Below the pieces are notes generated by a model, which worked only from the letters and a program-made list of their open reading frames with translations, did not search any database and had not been told where the DNA came from. A stretch of 11,446 nucleotides of DNA from positions 1 through 11,446 of the forward strand of contig NZ_DASZGI010000271.1 of NCBI RefSeq assembly GCF_035938995.1, written 5' to 3'. Positions 1 through 6,330 of the stretch are shown one piece after another. Positions within the stretch are counted from its first letter, which is position 1, and every line of letters begins with the position of its first letter. The translations under genes were made by a program, and so were the position numbers. This DNA is from DASZGI01 sp035938995. Lineage in GTDB: Bacteria > Actinomycetota > Actinomycetes > Streptomycetales > Catenulisporaceae.

Positions 1-96
1 AGGTTCCTCGTCCGCTGGTTCCAGACCAGGACACTGACCCCGTTCGCCATCTACTGCCTTGCCTTCGGTGCCCTGAGCATCATCCGGTTCCTGTGA
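1..96 (+). CDS. uppP: Undecaprenyl-diphosphate phosphatase, C-terminal end (partial)
   Basis: The window opens inside a + strand reading frame whose last 31 codons end at TGA 94–96. The visible residues (…RWFQTRTLTPFAIYCLAFG…IIRFL) match the end of the UppP/BacA family as I remember it: a short basic loop, a T-x-T-x-x-P-F turn, then the final membrane helix. UppP is an integral membrane enzyme that removes a phosphate from undecaprenyl diphosphate, so that the lipid carrier can be reused in peptidoglycan synthesis. The catalytic motifs lie upstream, outside the window, so the call rests on the tail alone. The last 17 bases overlap the 3' end of the convergent tetR gene. Another polytopic membrane protein with a similar last helix cannot be excluded. 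Confidence 0.7.
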   Translation, partial: RFLVRWFQTRTLTPFAIYCLAFGALSIIRFL

Positions 97-703
97 GCGC
101 GGGTGAACACCGGGCAGCTAAGTCGTTGAGCGGGCTGGTGAGGGCGGCGAGGGCGGTGACGGTGGCGATCTCGACGTAGCGATCGGCCGTCAGCCCGGAC
201 TCGTTGACGAGGTCGTCCCATACGCGGAACGAGGTGAGTTCCCACAGCAGCGTGGCCGCCTCTCCCGCCGTCCAGCTTGGGTGGAGCCGGCCTTCGTCGC
301 GCAGCCGGGTGACGGCCATGACGGCGCCGCGCATCCGGTTATCGGTGCGGTCCCGCCATGCTGCCGCGGCCGCCTGATCGCTGTGTCGCGCTTGGTCCAG
401 AGCGCGGGCCAGGGGCCCGATCCGCGGGTTGCGCCGCGCCTGCATCTGCACCCAGGCCCGGATCTGGCCAGCGGCGTCTGGCGCGGCGAGCATTGCGGAC
501 ACCTCCGCTTGCAGGTCTTCTCGTTCGTCGACGTCCGCGACCAGCGCCAGCAGCAGCGATCCGCGGTCCGGAAAGTGCAGGTACAGCGCCTGGCGTGAAA
601 TGCCAACCGCGCGGGCGAGCTCGGACATGTTCGGCGTGCCGCCGTTGCCTTGCTCGACTAGTTCGCGGGCCGCGCTCAGGATGCGCTCTTTCGTACTTGA
701 CAC
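80..703 (-). CDS. TetR/AcrR-family transcriptional repressor
   Basis: A 207-residue protein of usual TetR length. Residues 1–50 hold the N-terminal DNA-binding domain: helix 1 (KERILSAARELVEQ), then a helix-turn-helix around residues 25–47 (MSELARAVGISRQALYLHF), followed by the typical D-R-x-x-L-L step into the ligand-binding domain. The C-terminal part is helical and unspecific, so the ligand cannot be predicted. The start is GTG at 703: a stop codon lies directly upstream in frame, and any later start would remove helix 1. There is no Shine-Dalgarno sequence. Instead a TATGCT hexamer (710–715, – strand) ends six bases before GTG, which suggests a leaderless mRNA. The start lies inside one of two palindromic operators shared with the divergent SgcJ-like gene, so repression of both genes is the obvious inference. 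The 3' end overlaps uppP by 17 bp. Confidence 0.93.
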   Translation of the reverse strand: MSSTKERILSAARELVEQGNGGTPNMSELARAVGISRQALYLHFPDRGSLLLALVADVDEREDLQAEVSAMLAAPDAAGQIRAWVQMQARRNPRIGPLARALDQARHSDQAAAAAWRDRTDNRMRGAVMAVTRLRDEGRLHPSWTAGEAATLLWELTSFRVWDDLVNESGLTADRYVEIATVTALAALTSPLNDLAARCSPALTGTG

Positions 704-711
704 CTGTCAAG
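696..711. promoter_or_regulatory. Palindromic TetR operator 1
   Basis: CTTGACACCTGTCAAG: two 7-bp arms in perfect inverted symmetry around a central CC. It covers the GTG start and first codons of tetR, and also supplies a TTGACA (697–702) that can serve as the -35 element for the rightward SgcJ-like gene. Size and symmetry fit a TetR-family site. Assignment to the adjacent repressor is inferred from position. Confidence 0.8.
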
Positions 712-726
712 CATAGCGGTTACCGT
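697..726 (+). promoter_or_regulatory. Probable promoter of the SgcJ-like gene
   Basis: TTGACA (697–702) and TACCGT (721–726) are separated by 18 bp, giving a consensus -35 and an actinobacterial TANNNT -10. The -35 is half of operator 1. Predicted by inspection only. Confidence 0.5.
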
Positions 727-730
727 CGTA

Positions 731-746
731 CTTGACAGGTGTCAAG
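731..746. promoter_or_regulatory. Palindromic TetR operator 2
   Basis: CTTGACAGGTGTCAAG is the exact reverse complement of operator 1, and both are flanked by GTA on the left and CA on the right. The centre-to-centre distance is 35 bp. It covers the expected transcription start of the rightward gene (six to seven bases past TACCGT) and the -35 zone of the leftward tetR promoter. Occupancy should therefore silence both directions. Confidence 0.8.
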
Positions 747-763
747 CAAAGACGGGGGTCACG

Positions 764-1186
764 ATGTCCACCACGGAAGCTCGCGGCCAGCACGCACCCA
801 CCGATGTGGCGGCGGTCGCCGAAACGATCATGCAGCGCCTCGAACTGGCCTGGAACCGCGCCGACGGCGCCGCCTTCGGCGAGCCGTTCAGCGCCGACGC
901 TGATTTCGTCGCGATCAGGGGCGACCTGCACACCGGGCGAGAGGCCATCGCCGCGGGCCACCAGCAGATCTTCGACACGATCTACGCCGGCAGCACAGTT
1001 AGTTACGAGGTTCTCCAGGCGCGCGAACTTGACGAGCAGGTGATCGTGGCGCACATCCGCGGCACCATGGACGCGCCCGGCGGCCCGCTGGCAGGCCAGC
1101 ACGCCTGCACGATCACGCTCGTGTTGCTCAGGCACGACGCCAAGTATGAGATCACCGCCTTCCACAACACGCTCGTCACCGGCTGA
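764..1186 (+). CDS. SgcJ/EcaC-family SnoaL-like protein
   Basis: A 140-residue protein of the NTF2/SnoaL-like cone fold, of the type databases call SgcJ/EcaC family oxidoreductase. Family landmarks visible are the first helix with A-W-N-R-x-D (about residues 29–34), F-x-x-D-A-D-F-V (about 42–49), the G-R-E-A-I turn (58–62), F-D-T-I-Y (69–73) and the closing strand A-F-H-N-T-L-V. Members occur in natural-product clusters and as isolated stress or detoxification genes. The substrate is unknown and 'oxidoreductase' is largely a name. The ATG at 764 is preceded by a good ribosome site, GGGGG at 753–757. It is divergent from tetR and shares two operators with it, so it is probably the repressor's main target. 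It ends 24 bp from the convergent ABC operon. Confidence 0.88.
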   Translation: MSTTEARGQHAPTDVAAVAETIMQRLELAWNRADGAAFGEPFSADADFVAIRGDLHTGREAIAAGHQQIFDTIYAGSTVSYEVLQARELDEQVIVAHIRGTMDAPGGPLAGQHACTITLVLLRHDAKYEITAFHNTLVTG

Positions 1187-1210
1187 GCTGTGCCCGGCCC
1201 GCAGTGGTGA

Positions 1211-1897
1211 TCACCCGGTTGACGCGGGGGCCGCGATGCGGCCGTCTTCCAGGTTCAGGACCGAGTCCGCGAGGTCGATCAGGGCCGGGTCGTGGGTCGC
1301 CACTAGGGCGGTGACGCCCTCGGAACGGACCACGGCGCGCAGCAGCCGCATGATCTGCTTGCCGGTCTCCTGGTCGAGCTGGCCGGTCGGCTCGTCGGCG
1401 AGCAGCAGCGCGGGGCGGATGGCCAGCGCGCGGGCGATCGCGACGCGCTGCTGCTGGCCGCCGGACAGTTCGCCAGGCCGCTGCCTGGCGTGGCCGCCGA
1501 GGCCCACGAGCGCCAGCATCAGCGCCACGCGCTCCTCCCGCTGCCGCGGCGCGACGCCGGAGATCCGCAGCGGCACGCCGACGTTCTCGGCGGCCGATAG
1601 CACCGGCAGCAGGCCGAACGACTGGAAGATGTACGCCACCGTTTCCCTGCGCAGCCGCATCCGGTCACGCTCGCCCATCGCGGTCACGTGCTGCCCGGCC
1701 ACGCTCACCGTGCCGCCGTCCGGGGTGTCGAGGCCGCCCACGACGTTGAGCAGCGTGGTCTTGCCCGACCCTGAGCGGCCGCGCAGCGCCACCAGCTGCC
1801 CCTCGCCGATGGTGAAGGTGACGCCGCGGAGGGCGGTGGCCGCGGTCGGGCCGCTGCCGTAGGTGCGGGTGACGTCCCGTACGTCGACCATGCTCAC
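1211..1897 (-). CDS. ABC transporter ATP-binding protein (LolD/MacB type), second ATPase
   Basis: A 228-residue nucleotide-binding subunit with a complete motif set: Walker A GRSGSGKT (40–47), Q-loop Gln92 in YIFQSF, signature LSGGQQQR (144–151), Walker B LLLADEPTG with catalytic Glu169, D-loop, and H-loop His202 (ATHD). The sequence belongs to the LolD/MacB/FtsE-like group, whose partners are FtsX-fold permeases. Translation starts at GTG 1897, which overlaps the upstream ATPase stop as GTGA. An ATG two codons later (1891) is an alternative. It is the last gene of the operon. No permease follows, because the next gene (764–1186) is on the opposite strand. It may drive the same export system as its neighbour as one half of an ATPase heterodimer, or serve a permease encoded elsewhere. 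Confidence 0.93.
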   Translation of the reverse strand: MSMVDVRDVTRTYGSGPTAATALRGVTFTIGEGQLVALRGRSGSGKTTLLNVVGGLDTPDGGTVSVAGQHVTAMGERDRMRLRRETVAYIFQSFGLLPVLSAAENVGVPLRISGVAPRQREERVALMLALVGLGGHARQRPGELSGGQQQRVAIARALAIRPALLLADEPTGQLDQETGKQIMRLLRAVVRSEGVTALVATHDPALIDLADSVLNLEDGRIAAPASTG

Positions 1898-2826
1898 GCG
1901 GCACCGCCGTCGCTGTCCGTTGCGCCCGCGCGCTGCGGCTGGTCCGGCCAGACGCCGATATGGTCCGGTTCCGCTTCGAGCCGCACCCGGTCCCGCATGC
2001 CGAGCGTCTCGGTCATCTCGCGGGGGAGCTGGAGCCGCCCGGCACGGTCGAGCACCGCGTACTCGACGGCGTGCTCCAGCGCGCCAGAGCCGTCGGCGGC
2101 GTCGCGCCGCAGCGTCTCCGTGCTGGTCCTGCCGTCCCTGATCGCGATCACCCGGCGCACCATCGAGGACACCGCCGGGTCGTGGGTCACCACCAGCACC
2201 GTCGCGCCGAGCTCGGCGTTGGCCGTCTGCAGCGCGCCGAACACGGACGCGGCCGTCGCGCTGTCCAGCTCTCCCGTCGGCTCGTCGGCGAGCAGGACCC
2301 GCGGCGAGTTCGCCAGCGCCACCGCGATCGCGACCCGCTGCTGCTCGCCGCCGGACATCTGGGTGGGCCGGTGGCGCAGCCGGTGGCTGAGGTTGACCGC
2401 CTCCAGTGCCGCCGTCGCCCGTCGCCTGCGCTCGCTCCGCCCGACGCCGCGGTAGACCAGCGGCAGCGCGACGTTGTCCACCGCCGAGGTGCGCGGTAAC
2501 AGCTGAAAGGACTGGAAGACGAACCCGATCTCGTTATTCCGCAACCGGGCCAACTGCGCGTCGCCCATCTCGCTGATGCTGCGGCCGCCGACGAGCAGCG
2601 TCCCGGAGCTGGGCCGGTCGAGACAGCCGAACAGGTGCATCAGGGTCGACTTGCCCGACCCGGACGGCCCGGTGATCGCGACGTATTCGCCCTCGTCGAC
2701 CCGCAGTGTCACCCCGCGCAGCGCCGAGACCTCCACGCCGTCGAGGCGGTAGACCTTGTGCACGTCGCGCGCCTCGATCGCGACGCCGGGCGGCGGGTCG
2801 GCGGCGGGGAACGGGGCCTCGCTCAT
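1894..2826 (-). CDS. ABC transporter ATP-binding protein with C-terminal AbrB-like extension
   Basis: A 310-residue protein. Residues 15–235 are a LolD/MacB-type ATPase: Walker A GPSGSGKS (53–60), Q-loop Gln105 (FVFQSF), signature MSGGEQQR (157–164), Walker B VLLADEPTG with Glu182, and H-loop His215. About 75 residues follow that a standard subunit lacks. Within them residues 255–294 read like an AbrB/SpoVT swapped-hairpin unit: a strand with D-R-A-G-R-L-Q-L-P, a helix R-E-M-T-E-T-L-G, then D-R-V-R-L-E and I-G-V-W-P. I believe similar long ATPases exist in Streptomyces. The start ATG 2826 overlaps the adaptor stop (ATGA), and the stop overlaps the next start (GTGA), so the three genes are translationally coupled. 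The extension could be a dimerisation module or could bind DNA; neither is shown. Confidence 0.92.
   Translation of the reverse strand: MSEAPFPAADPPPGVAIEARDVHKVYRLDGVEVSALRGVTLRVDEGEYVAITGPSGSGKSTLMHLFGCLDRPSSGTLLVGGRSISEMGDAQLARLRNNEIGFVFQSFQLLPRTSAVDNVALPLVYRGVGRSERRRRATAALEAVNLSHRLRHRPTQMSGGEQQRVAIAVALANSPRVLLADEPTGELDSATAASVFGALQTANAELGATVLVVTHDPAVSSMVRRVIAIRDGRTSTETLRRDAADGSGALEHAVEYAVLDRAGRLQLPREMTETLGMRDRVRLEAEPDHIGVWPDQPQRAGATDSDGGAA
1945..2064 (-). other. AbrB/SpoVT-like segment at the ATPase C-terminus
   Basis: Encodes residues 255–294 of the first ATPase. The order strand (AVLDRAGRLQLP), helix (REMTETLG), strand (DRVRLEAE), strand (HIGVWP) follows the AbrB pattern of x-D-x-x-G-R-x-x-L-P then L-G-x-x-D-x-V-x-x-x. 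In AbrB proteins this unit forms an intertwined dimer. The assignment is by eye. Confidence 0.55.
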
Positions 2827-4214
2827 CCGACCTGCTGTCCGTCCGAGACCTTGTCGGCGCCGGCGACGACGATCCGGTCGCCCGCCGCGAGTCCGGAGAG
2901 CACCTGCACGACGGTGTCGCCCTGCGCGCCGAGCCGGATCACCCGCTTGTGCGCGACTCCGCCGGTGACGAGCCAGACGGTGGTCGTGTCGCCGTCGGTG
3001 ACCAACGCGGCGGACGGCACCGACAACGCGTCCTGCACGGTGAGCACGTCGAGGTTCGCGATGGCGCTCATCCCGGGAAGCGGGACCGGGGCGGCTGTTC
3101 CGTCGGAGAGGGTGCCCGCGGCGAGGCTGAGCCGGACGGTGTACGTCACGCCGCCTTGGCTGGACGTGGTCGCGCCGGGATCGACGGCGGTCACGACGCC
3201 CGGATATGTGGCGCCGGGTACCGCGTTGAGCTGAATGCGGGCACTGACTCCCGGCTTGACGGTCAGCACGTCGGTCTCGTCCACCTGCGCGGCGACCGAG
3301 AGCGCGGAGGCGTCGGTGACGGTGAACAGCGTGCCGCCGCTGGAGACCGGGGTGCCGACCGCGATCACGGTGCCGTTCGAGGCCGTGTTCCCGCCGGCAG
3401 CCGAGCCGAGCGCCTGGGCCGCGGCGGTGTTGGCCCCGGCGCCGGCCTGGGAGATCAGCTGGCTGAGCGAGCCGAGGCCGCCCGAGCCGGCGCTCGCCTG
3501 CCCGCTGCCGAGCGTGACGGTGCCGGAGATCGCCGCGGTGACGGTCAGCGCGTCCACGGTGCGCTGGGCGACGTCGACGGCGGCCTGCGCCTGGGTGCTC
3601 TGTGCCTGGCCGAGGGCGGCGAGCACCTGCGAGGCCGAGGCCAGGCCCTGCTCGAACTGATTGATGACGCCGGCGACCGCGTTGATCGCCGAGTCATACG
3701 AGCTCTGCGTGGCGGAGATCTGGTCGAGCAGCGCCTGCCGAAGCTTCGGATCAGTGATCTGCTGCGCTGCCAGCTGGGCCTGTGTGAACGCCTTCGAGGC
3801 CGACGAGCGCGCGGAATTGGCGGCGCTGGTGAATCCGGTTCCGGTGGCCGGGACACCCGAACCGGCCGACGACGCCTGCGCCGCGGCCTGCTTTGCCTGA
3901 GCGAGCTGTTGCTGCGCAGCGGGGGAGGAGATCCGGCCGAGCAGCTGACCGGCGGTGACCTGCTGGCCGTCGCGCACGTCGAGTTCCGTGACCGTGCCGT
4001 CAGCCGGAGCAGTCGCCGAGACCTGTGCCTTAGGGACGATGTTCGCGGGGGCTTGGACGACCTGCGCCACGGTGCTGTAGCCGACCGCTGCGACCTTGAT
4101 CGCGGAGTTCGCGTCCGAGCTGCACCCCGCGAGCACGAGCGCGACCGCGATCCCCGCGGCCACGGCCGTCGCGGCGCCGATCCGCCTCTGGAGGAGTCTG
4201 CCCACGCGATACAT
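2823..4214 (-). CDS. Lipoprotein membrane-fusion (HlyD/MacA-like) adaptor of an ABC exporter
   Basis: A 463-residue protein from ATG 4214. Residues 1–31 are a lipoprotein signal: basic start (R3, R6, R10, R11), hydrophobic stretch, and lipobox L-A-G-C with Cys31. Residues about 62–95 form the first lipoyl half (ATAPADGTVTELDV…GQQVTAGQLLGRI). Residues 98–222 are Gln/Ala-rich and probably a helical hairpin. Residues 223–300 form the second lipoyl half (ISGTVTL…GTPVSSGGTLFTV) with a Gly/Ala-rich insertion, residues 303–345 look like the beta-barrel, and 395–460 the membrane-proximal domain. It would sit on the outer face of the membrane and pass substrate from a MacB-type permease. The frame continues upstream to a GTG at 4328, but that part crosses a strong hairpin, lacks the usual third-position bias and would put the lipobox at residue 69. 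No clear ribosome site is seen. Confidence 0.88.
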   Translation of the reverse strand: MYRVGRLLQRRIGAATAVAAGIAVALVLAGCSSDANSAIKVAAVGYSTVAQVVQAPANIVPKAQVSATAPADGTVTELDVRDGQQVTAGQLLGRISSPAAQQQLAQAKQAAAQASSAGSGVPATGTGFTSAANSARSSASKAFTQAQLAAQQITDPKLRQALLDQISATQSSYDSAINAVAGVINQFEQGLASASQVLAALGQAQSTQAQAAVDVAQRTVDALTVTAAISGTVTLGSGQASAGSGGLGSLSQLISQAGAGANTAAAQALGSAAGGNTASNGTVIAVGTPVSSGGTLFTVTDASALSVAAQVDETDVLTVKPGVSARIQLNAVPGATYPGVVTAVDPGATTSSQGGVTYTVRLSLAAGTLSDGTAAPVPLPGMSAIANLDVLTVQDALSVPSAALVTDGDTTTVWLVTGGVAHKRVIRLGAQGDTVVQVLSGLAAGDRIVVAGADKVSDGQQVG

Positions 4215-4283
4215 CGTAAGCAAGCTGCATTTCCCGGGCTTCGGCCGGGGTCCGCGCGGCGGCGTGAGGGGAGAGTTTCCTCG

Positions 4284-4321
4284 CCGTCCCACCGGAGCGT
4301 CGGGCGCATCCGGTGGGACGG
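4284..4321. terminator. Strong hairpin between proC and the ABC operon
   Basis: CCGTCCCACCGGA (4284–4296) pairs perfectly over 13 bp with 4309–4321, with a 12-base loop that can close further through GCG/CGC. No T-run follows on either strand, which is common for actinobacterial terminators. It lies about 80 bp past the proC stop and 70 bp before the adaptor start. It is therefore most likely a terminator for proC, or alternatively a 5'-leader structure of the adaptor mRNA. Confidence 0.55.
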
Positions 4322-4398
4322 TGGTCACAGCAGCCTAGGCGGCGTGTCGATCAGTCGGAAGGCCTCGTATCCCAACCGTGATCACCCGCTACGCGCCG

Positions 4399-5364
4399 CT
4401 ACACCCCCGAAGCGAGTTCGCGCGAGCGGTCCCGGGCCGCCTCGAGCGCGGCGAGCAGGGCGGCGCGCACGCTGTGCCGCTCCAGTTCGCGGATCGCCGA
4501 GATGGTCGTGCCGGCCGGCGAGGTGACCGCTTCGCGCAGCTTGACCGGGTGCTCGCCGGAGTCGCGCAGCATCACCGCCGCGCCGACCGCCGACTGGACG
4601 ATCAGCTCGTGCGCCGTCGCGCGGGGCAGGCCGAGCAGGATCCCGGCGTCGATCATCGCCTCGACCAGGAAGTAGAAGTAGGCCGGGCCGGAGCCGGACA
4701 GCGCGGTGACCGCGTCCTGCTGCGACTCGGGCACCCGGATCGTCTTGCCCACCGGCCGGAAGATCTCCTCGGCTCGGCGCAGGTGCACGTCAGAGGCATG
4801 CTCCCCGGCGGAGATCGCCGACATCGCCTCGTCCACCAGTACCGGGGTGTTGGTCATGACGCGCACGACCGGCAGTCCGGGGACGCCGAGCCGCTCGGCG
4901 ACGAACGCGGTGGTGATCCCGGCCGCGCCGGAGATGACCAGCCGGTCGGCGGGCAGATGCGGCGCGAGTTCGGTCAACAGGGCGGCCATGTCCTGCGGCT
5001 TGACGCACAGGATGAGCGTGTCGGCGTCTTTGGCCGCGTCGGCGTTCGAGACCGCGGCGACGCCGTAACGCTCCGTCAGTTCTGTGGCACGCTCGGCCCG
5101 CCGCGCGGTCACCAACACCTCGCTCGCGGGTTTTCCGGCCCGCAGCACGCCGGAGAGCAGCGCCTCGCCCATCTTCCCGGCGCCCAGCACCGCGACGCGC
5201 TGGTGGTCGCCCTCCGCCACGGTGGTCCGGCTCTGTCGGACGACGGTCTCGGCCGTCGGCGCGACGTTGATGGCGGTCGCCGCGCCTCCGTGCCCGCCGT
5301 CCACCGAGGCGGTCTGCTTCAACGCGTGGTCGCTTCCGTCGCCGTGCCGCTCTAGCTGGTCCAC
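4399..5364 (-). CDS. proC: Pyrroline-5-carboxylate reductase
   Basis: Catalyses the last step of proline synthesis, NAD(P)H-dependent reduction of 1-pyrroline-5-carboxylate, in the cytoplasm. The Rossmann motif VLGAGKMGEALL is at residues 59–70, CVKPQDM at 120–126 and SGAAGIT at 145–151. The family signature starts ALSGSGPAYFYFLVEAM (221–237), and TSPAGTTISAI is at 281–291. From GTG 5364 the protein has 321 residues, some 48 more than the usual ~270. An in-frame GTG at 5220 would give 273. I kept the longer form because codons in the extension keep G/C in third position and the start lies only 9 bp after the preceding gene. The extension itself is low-complexity and without recognisable function. 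It is probably the last gene of the ppx–isomerase–proC operon and is followed by a hairpin. Confidence 0.95.
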   Translation of the reverse strand: MDQLERHGDGSDHALKQTASVDGGHGGAATAINVAPTAETVVRQSRTTVAEGDHQRVAVLGAGKMGEALLSGVLRAGKPASEVLVTARRAERATELTERYGVAAVSNADAAKDADTLILCVKPQDMAALLTELAPHLPADRLVISGAAGITTAFVAERLGVPGLPVVRVMTNTPVLVDEAMSAISAGEHASDVHLRRAEEIFRPVGKTIRVPESQQDAVTALSGSGPAYFYFLVEAMIDAGILLGLPRATAHELIVQSAVGAAVMLRDSGEHPVKLREAVTSPAGTTISAIRELERHSVRAALLAALEAARDRSRELASGV

Positions 5365-5373
5365 GTCCGGAGC

Positions 5374-6261
5374 CTACTGGTTGTTAGCCGAGATCTCCGC
5401 TACCGGCGTCCGCTCCACCGCGCCCGTTACCAGGTGGCGCCGGGCGAACAGCAGCGCCTCGTGCAGATCCGCGTCGCGCGCCTCCACGTCCACCGCGCGT
5501 CGCGTGTTGACCTCGAGGACCACGTTCCCGGTGAAGCCATTGCGGCCGAGCAGCCCGAGGATTTCGGCGCAGGGCTGGTTGCCGCGGCCGGGCACGAGGT
5601 GCTCGTCGGCGTTGGAGCCGCTGCCGTCGGCCAGGTGCAGGTGCGTCATCCGGTGGCCCATGCGGTCCAGCATCGCCAGGGTGTCGTTGCGCGCGGTGGC
5701 GGTGTGCGAGAGGTCGAGGGTGAAGTTCGGGTAGTCCTGCTCGGTCGGATCCCAGCCGGGCGCGTAGGCCTCGACGCCGCGTTCGTTGACGATGCGCCGG
5801 GCGCGCCAGGGGTACATGTTCTCGACCGCGAACCGGATGTCGGTCTCGTTCTGCATCCGCTTGATGCCGGTGACGAAATCGGCCGCGTACTTGCTCTGCC
5901 AGACGAAGGGCGGATGGACGACGACGGTGTTCGCGCCTAAGGCTTCAGCCGCCTCACGTGCCTTGACCAGCTTGGCCCAGGGTTCGGTGCCCCAGACCCG
6001 CTGGAGGTTCAGCCAGAACAGGCAGGGCGCGTGGATGGCGAGGATCGGCAGCCCCAGCCCGTCGCGCAGCCGCCGCAGCGAGTCGATCGACTGGCTCACC
6101 GGATCGTTGGTGACCATGACCTCGACGCCGTCGTAGCCGAGCCGCGCGGCGGTCGCGAAGCCGGTGGCCGTGTTGGCCGGGTACACGGAAATCGTCGAGA
6201 GGGTGACCTTCGGCGGCGCGATCCACGCCGCTTCACCGGTTCTGCCGACCGCCCATGTCAC
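5374..6261 (-). CDS. Sugar phosphate isomerase/epimerase-like TIM-barrel protein
   Basis: A 295-residue member of the xylose-isomerase-like TIM-barrel superfamily (AP_endonuc_2 fold). Potential metal ligands sit where the fold expects them: Glu147 (FAVENMYP), Asp183 and His186 (TLDLSHTA), His209 (THLHLADGSG) and Glu250 (VVLEVN), with further histidines at 77 and 116. The motifs DEHLVPGRG and VHPPF are shared with the mycobacterial protein Rv0498 as I remember it, which sits in the same place between ppx and proC. The reaction is unknown, and the name reflects the fold. Start: GTG 6261 has a TAATCT hexamer (6269–6274) ending seven bases upstream, suggesting a leaderless message. An upstream in-frame GTG at 6279 would add six residues. 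It begins about 70 bp after ppx and ends 9 bp before proC. Confidence 0.88.
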   Translation of the reverse strand: MTWAVGRTGEAAWIAPPKVTLSTISVYPANTATGFATAARLGYDGVEVMVTNDPVSQSIDSLRRLRDGLGLPILAIHAPCLFWLNLQRVWGTEPWAKLVKAREAAEALGANTVVVHPPFVWQSKYAADFVTGIKRMQNETDIRFAVENMYPWRARRIVNERGVEAYAPGWDPTEQDYPNFTLDLSHTATARNDTLAMLDRMGHRMTHLHLADGSGSNADEHLVPGRGNQPCAEILGLLGRNGFTGNVVLEVNTRRAVDVEARDADLHEALLFARRHLVTGAVERTPVAEISANNQ

Positions 6262-6330
6262 GACACCGAGATTACCCACCCGTAGCCCACGCTGTGCTAA
6301 GGAACGGTTGACCGCAGGGAAACGTCGGGC

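Noticed and set aside
1206..1215. GGTGATCACC palindrome at the convergent end of the SgcJ-like gene and the ABC operon
   Set aside because: It has only 5-bp arms with no loop and no T-run, and overlaps the ATPase stop codon. It is too small to call a terminator or binding site.
4215..4328. Extending the adaptor upstream to GTG 4328
   Set aside because: It would place the lipobox cysteine at residue 69, too deep for a signal peptide, and would put the strong hairpin inside the coding region.
2706..4526. A 606-codon open frame on the + strand opposite the adaptor gene
   Set aside because: It is a shadow of the – strand genes: Arg/Gly/Asp-rich composition, no recognisable domain, and it runs antisense to well-supported adaptor and proC sequence and through the intergenic hairpin.
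4378..5355. A 325-codon open frame on the + strand opposite proC
   Set aside because: Antisense to a clear ProC reading frame. The composition (many Arg, Gly, His, Asp) is what high-GC antisense frames produce, and no motif is present.
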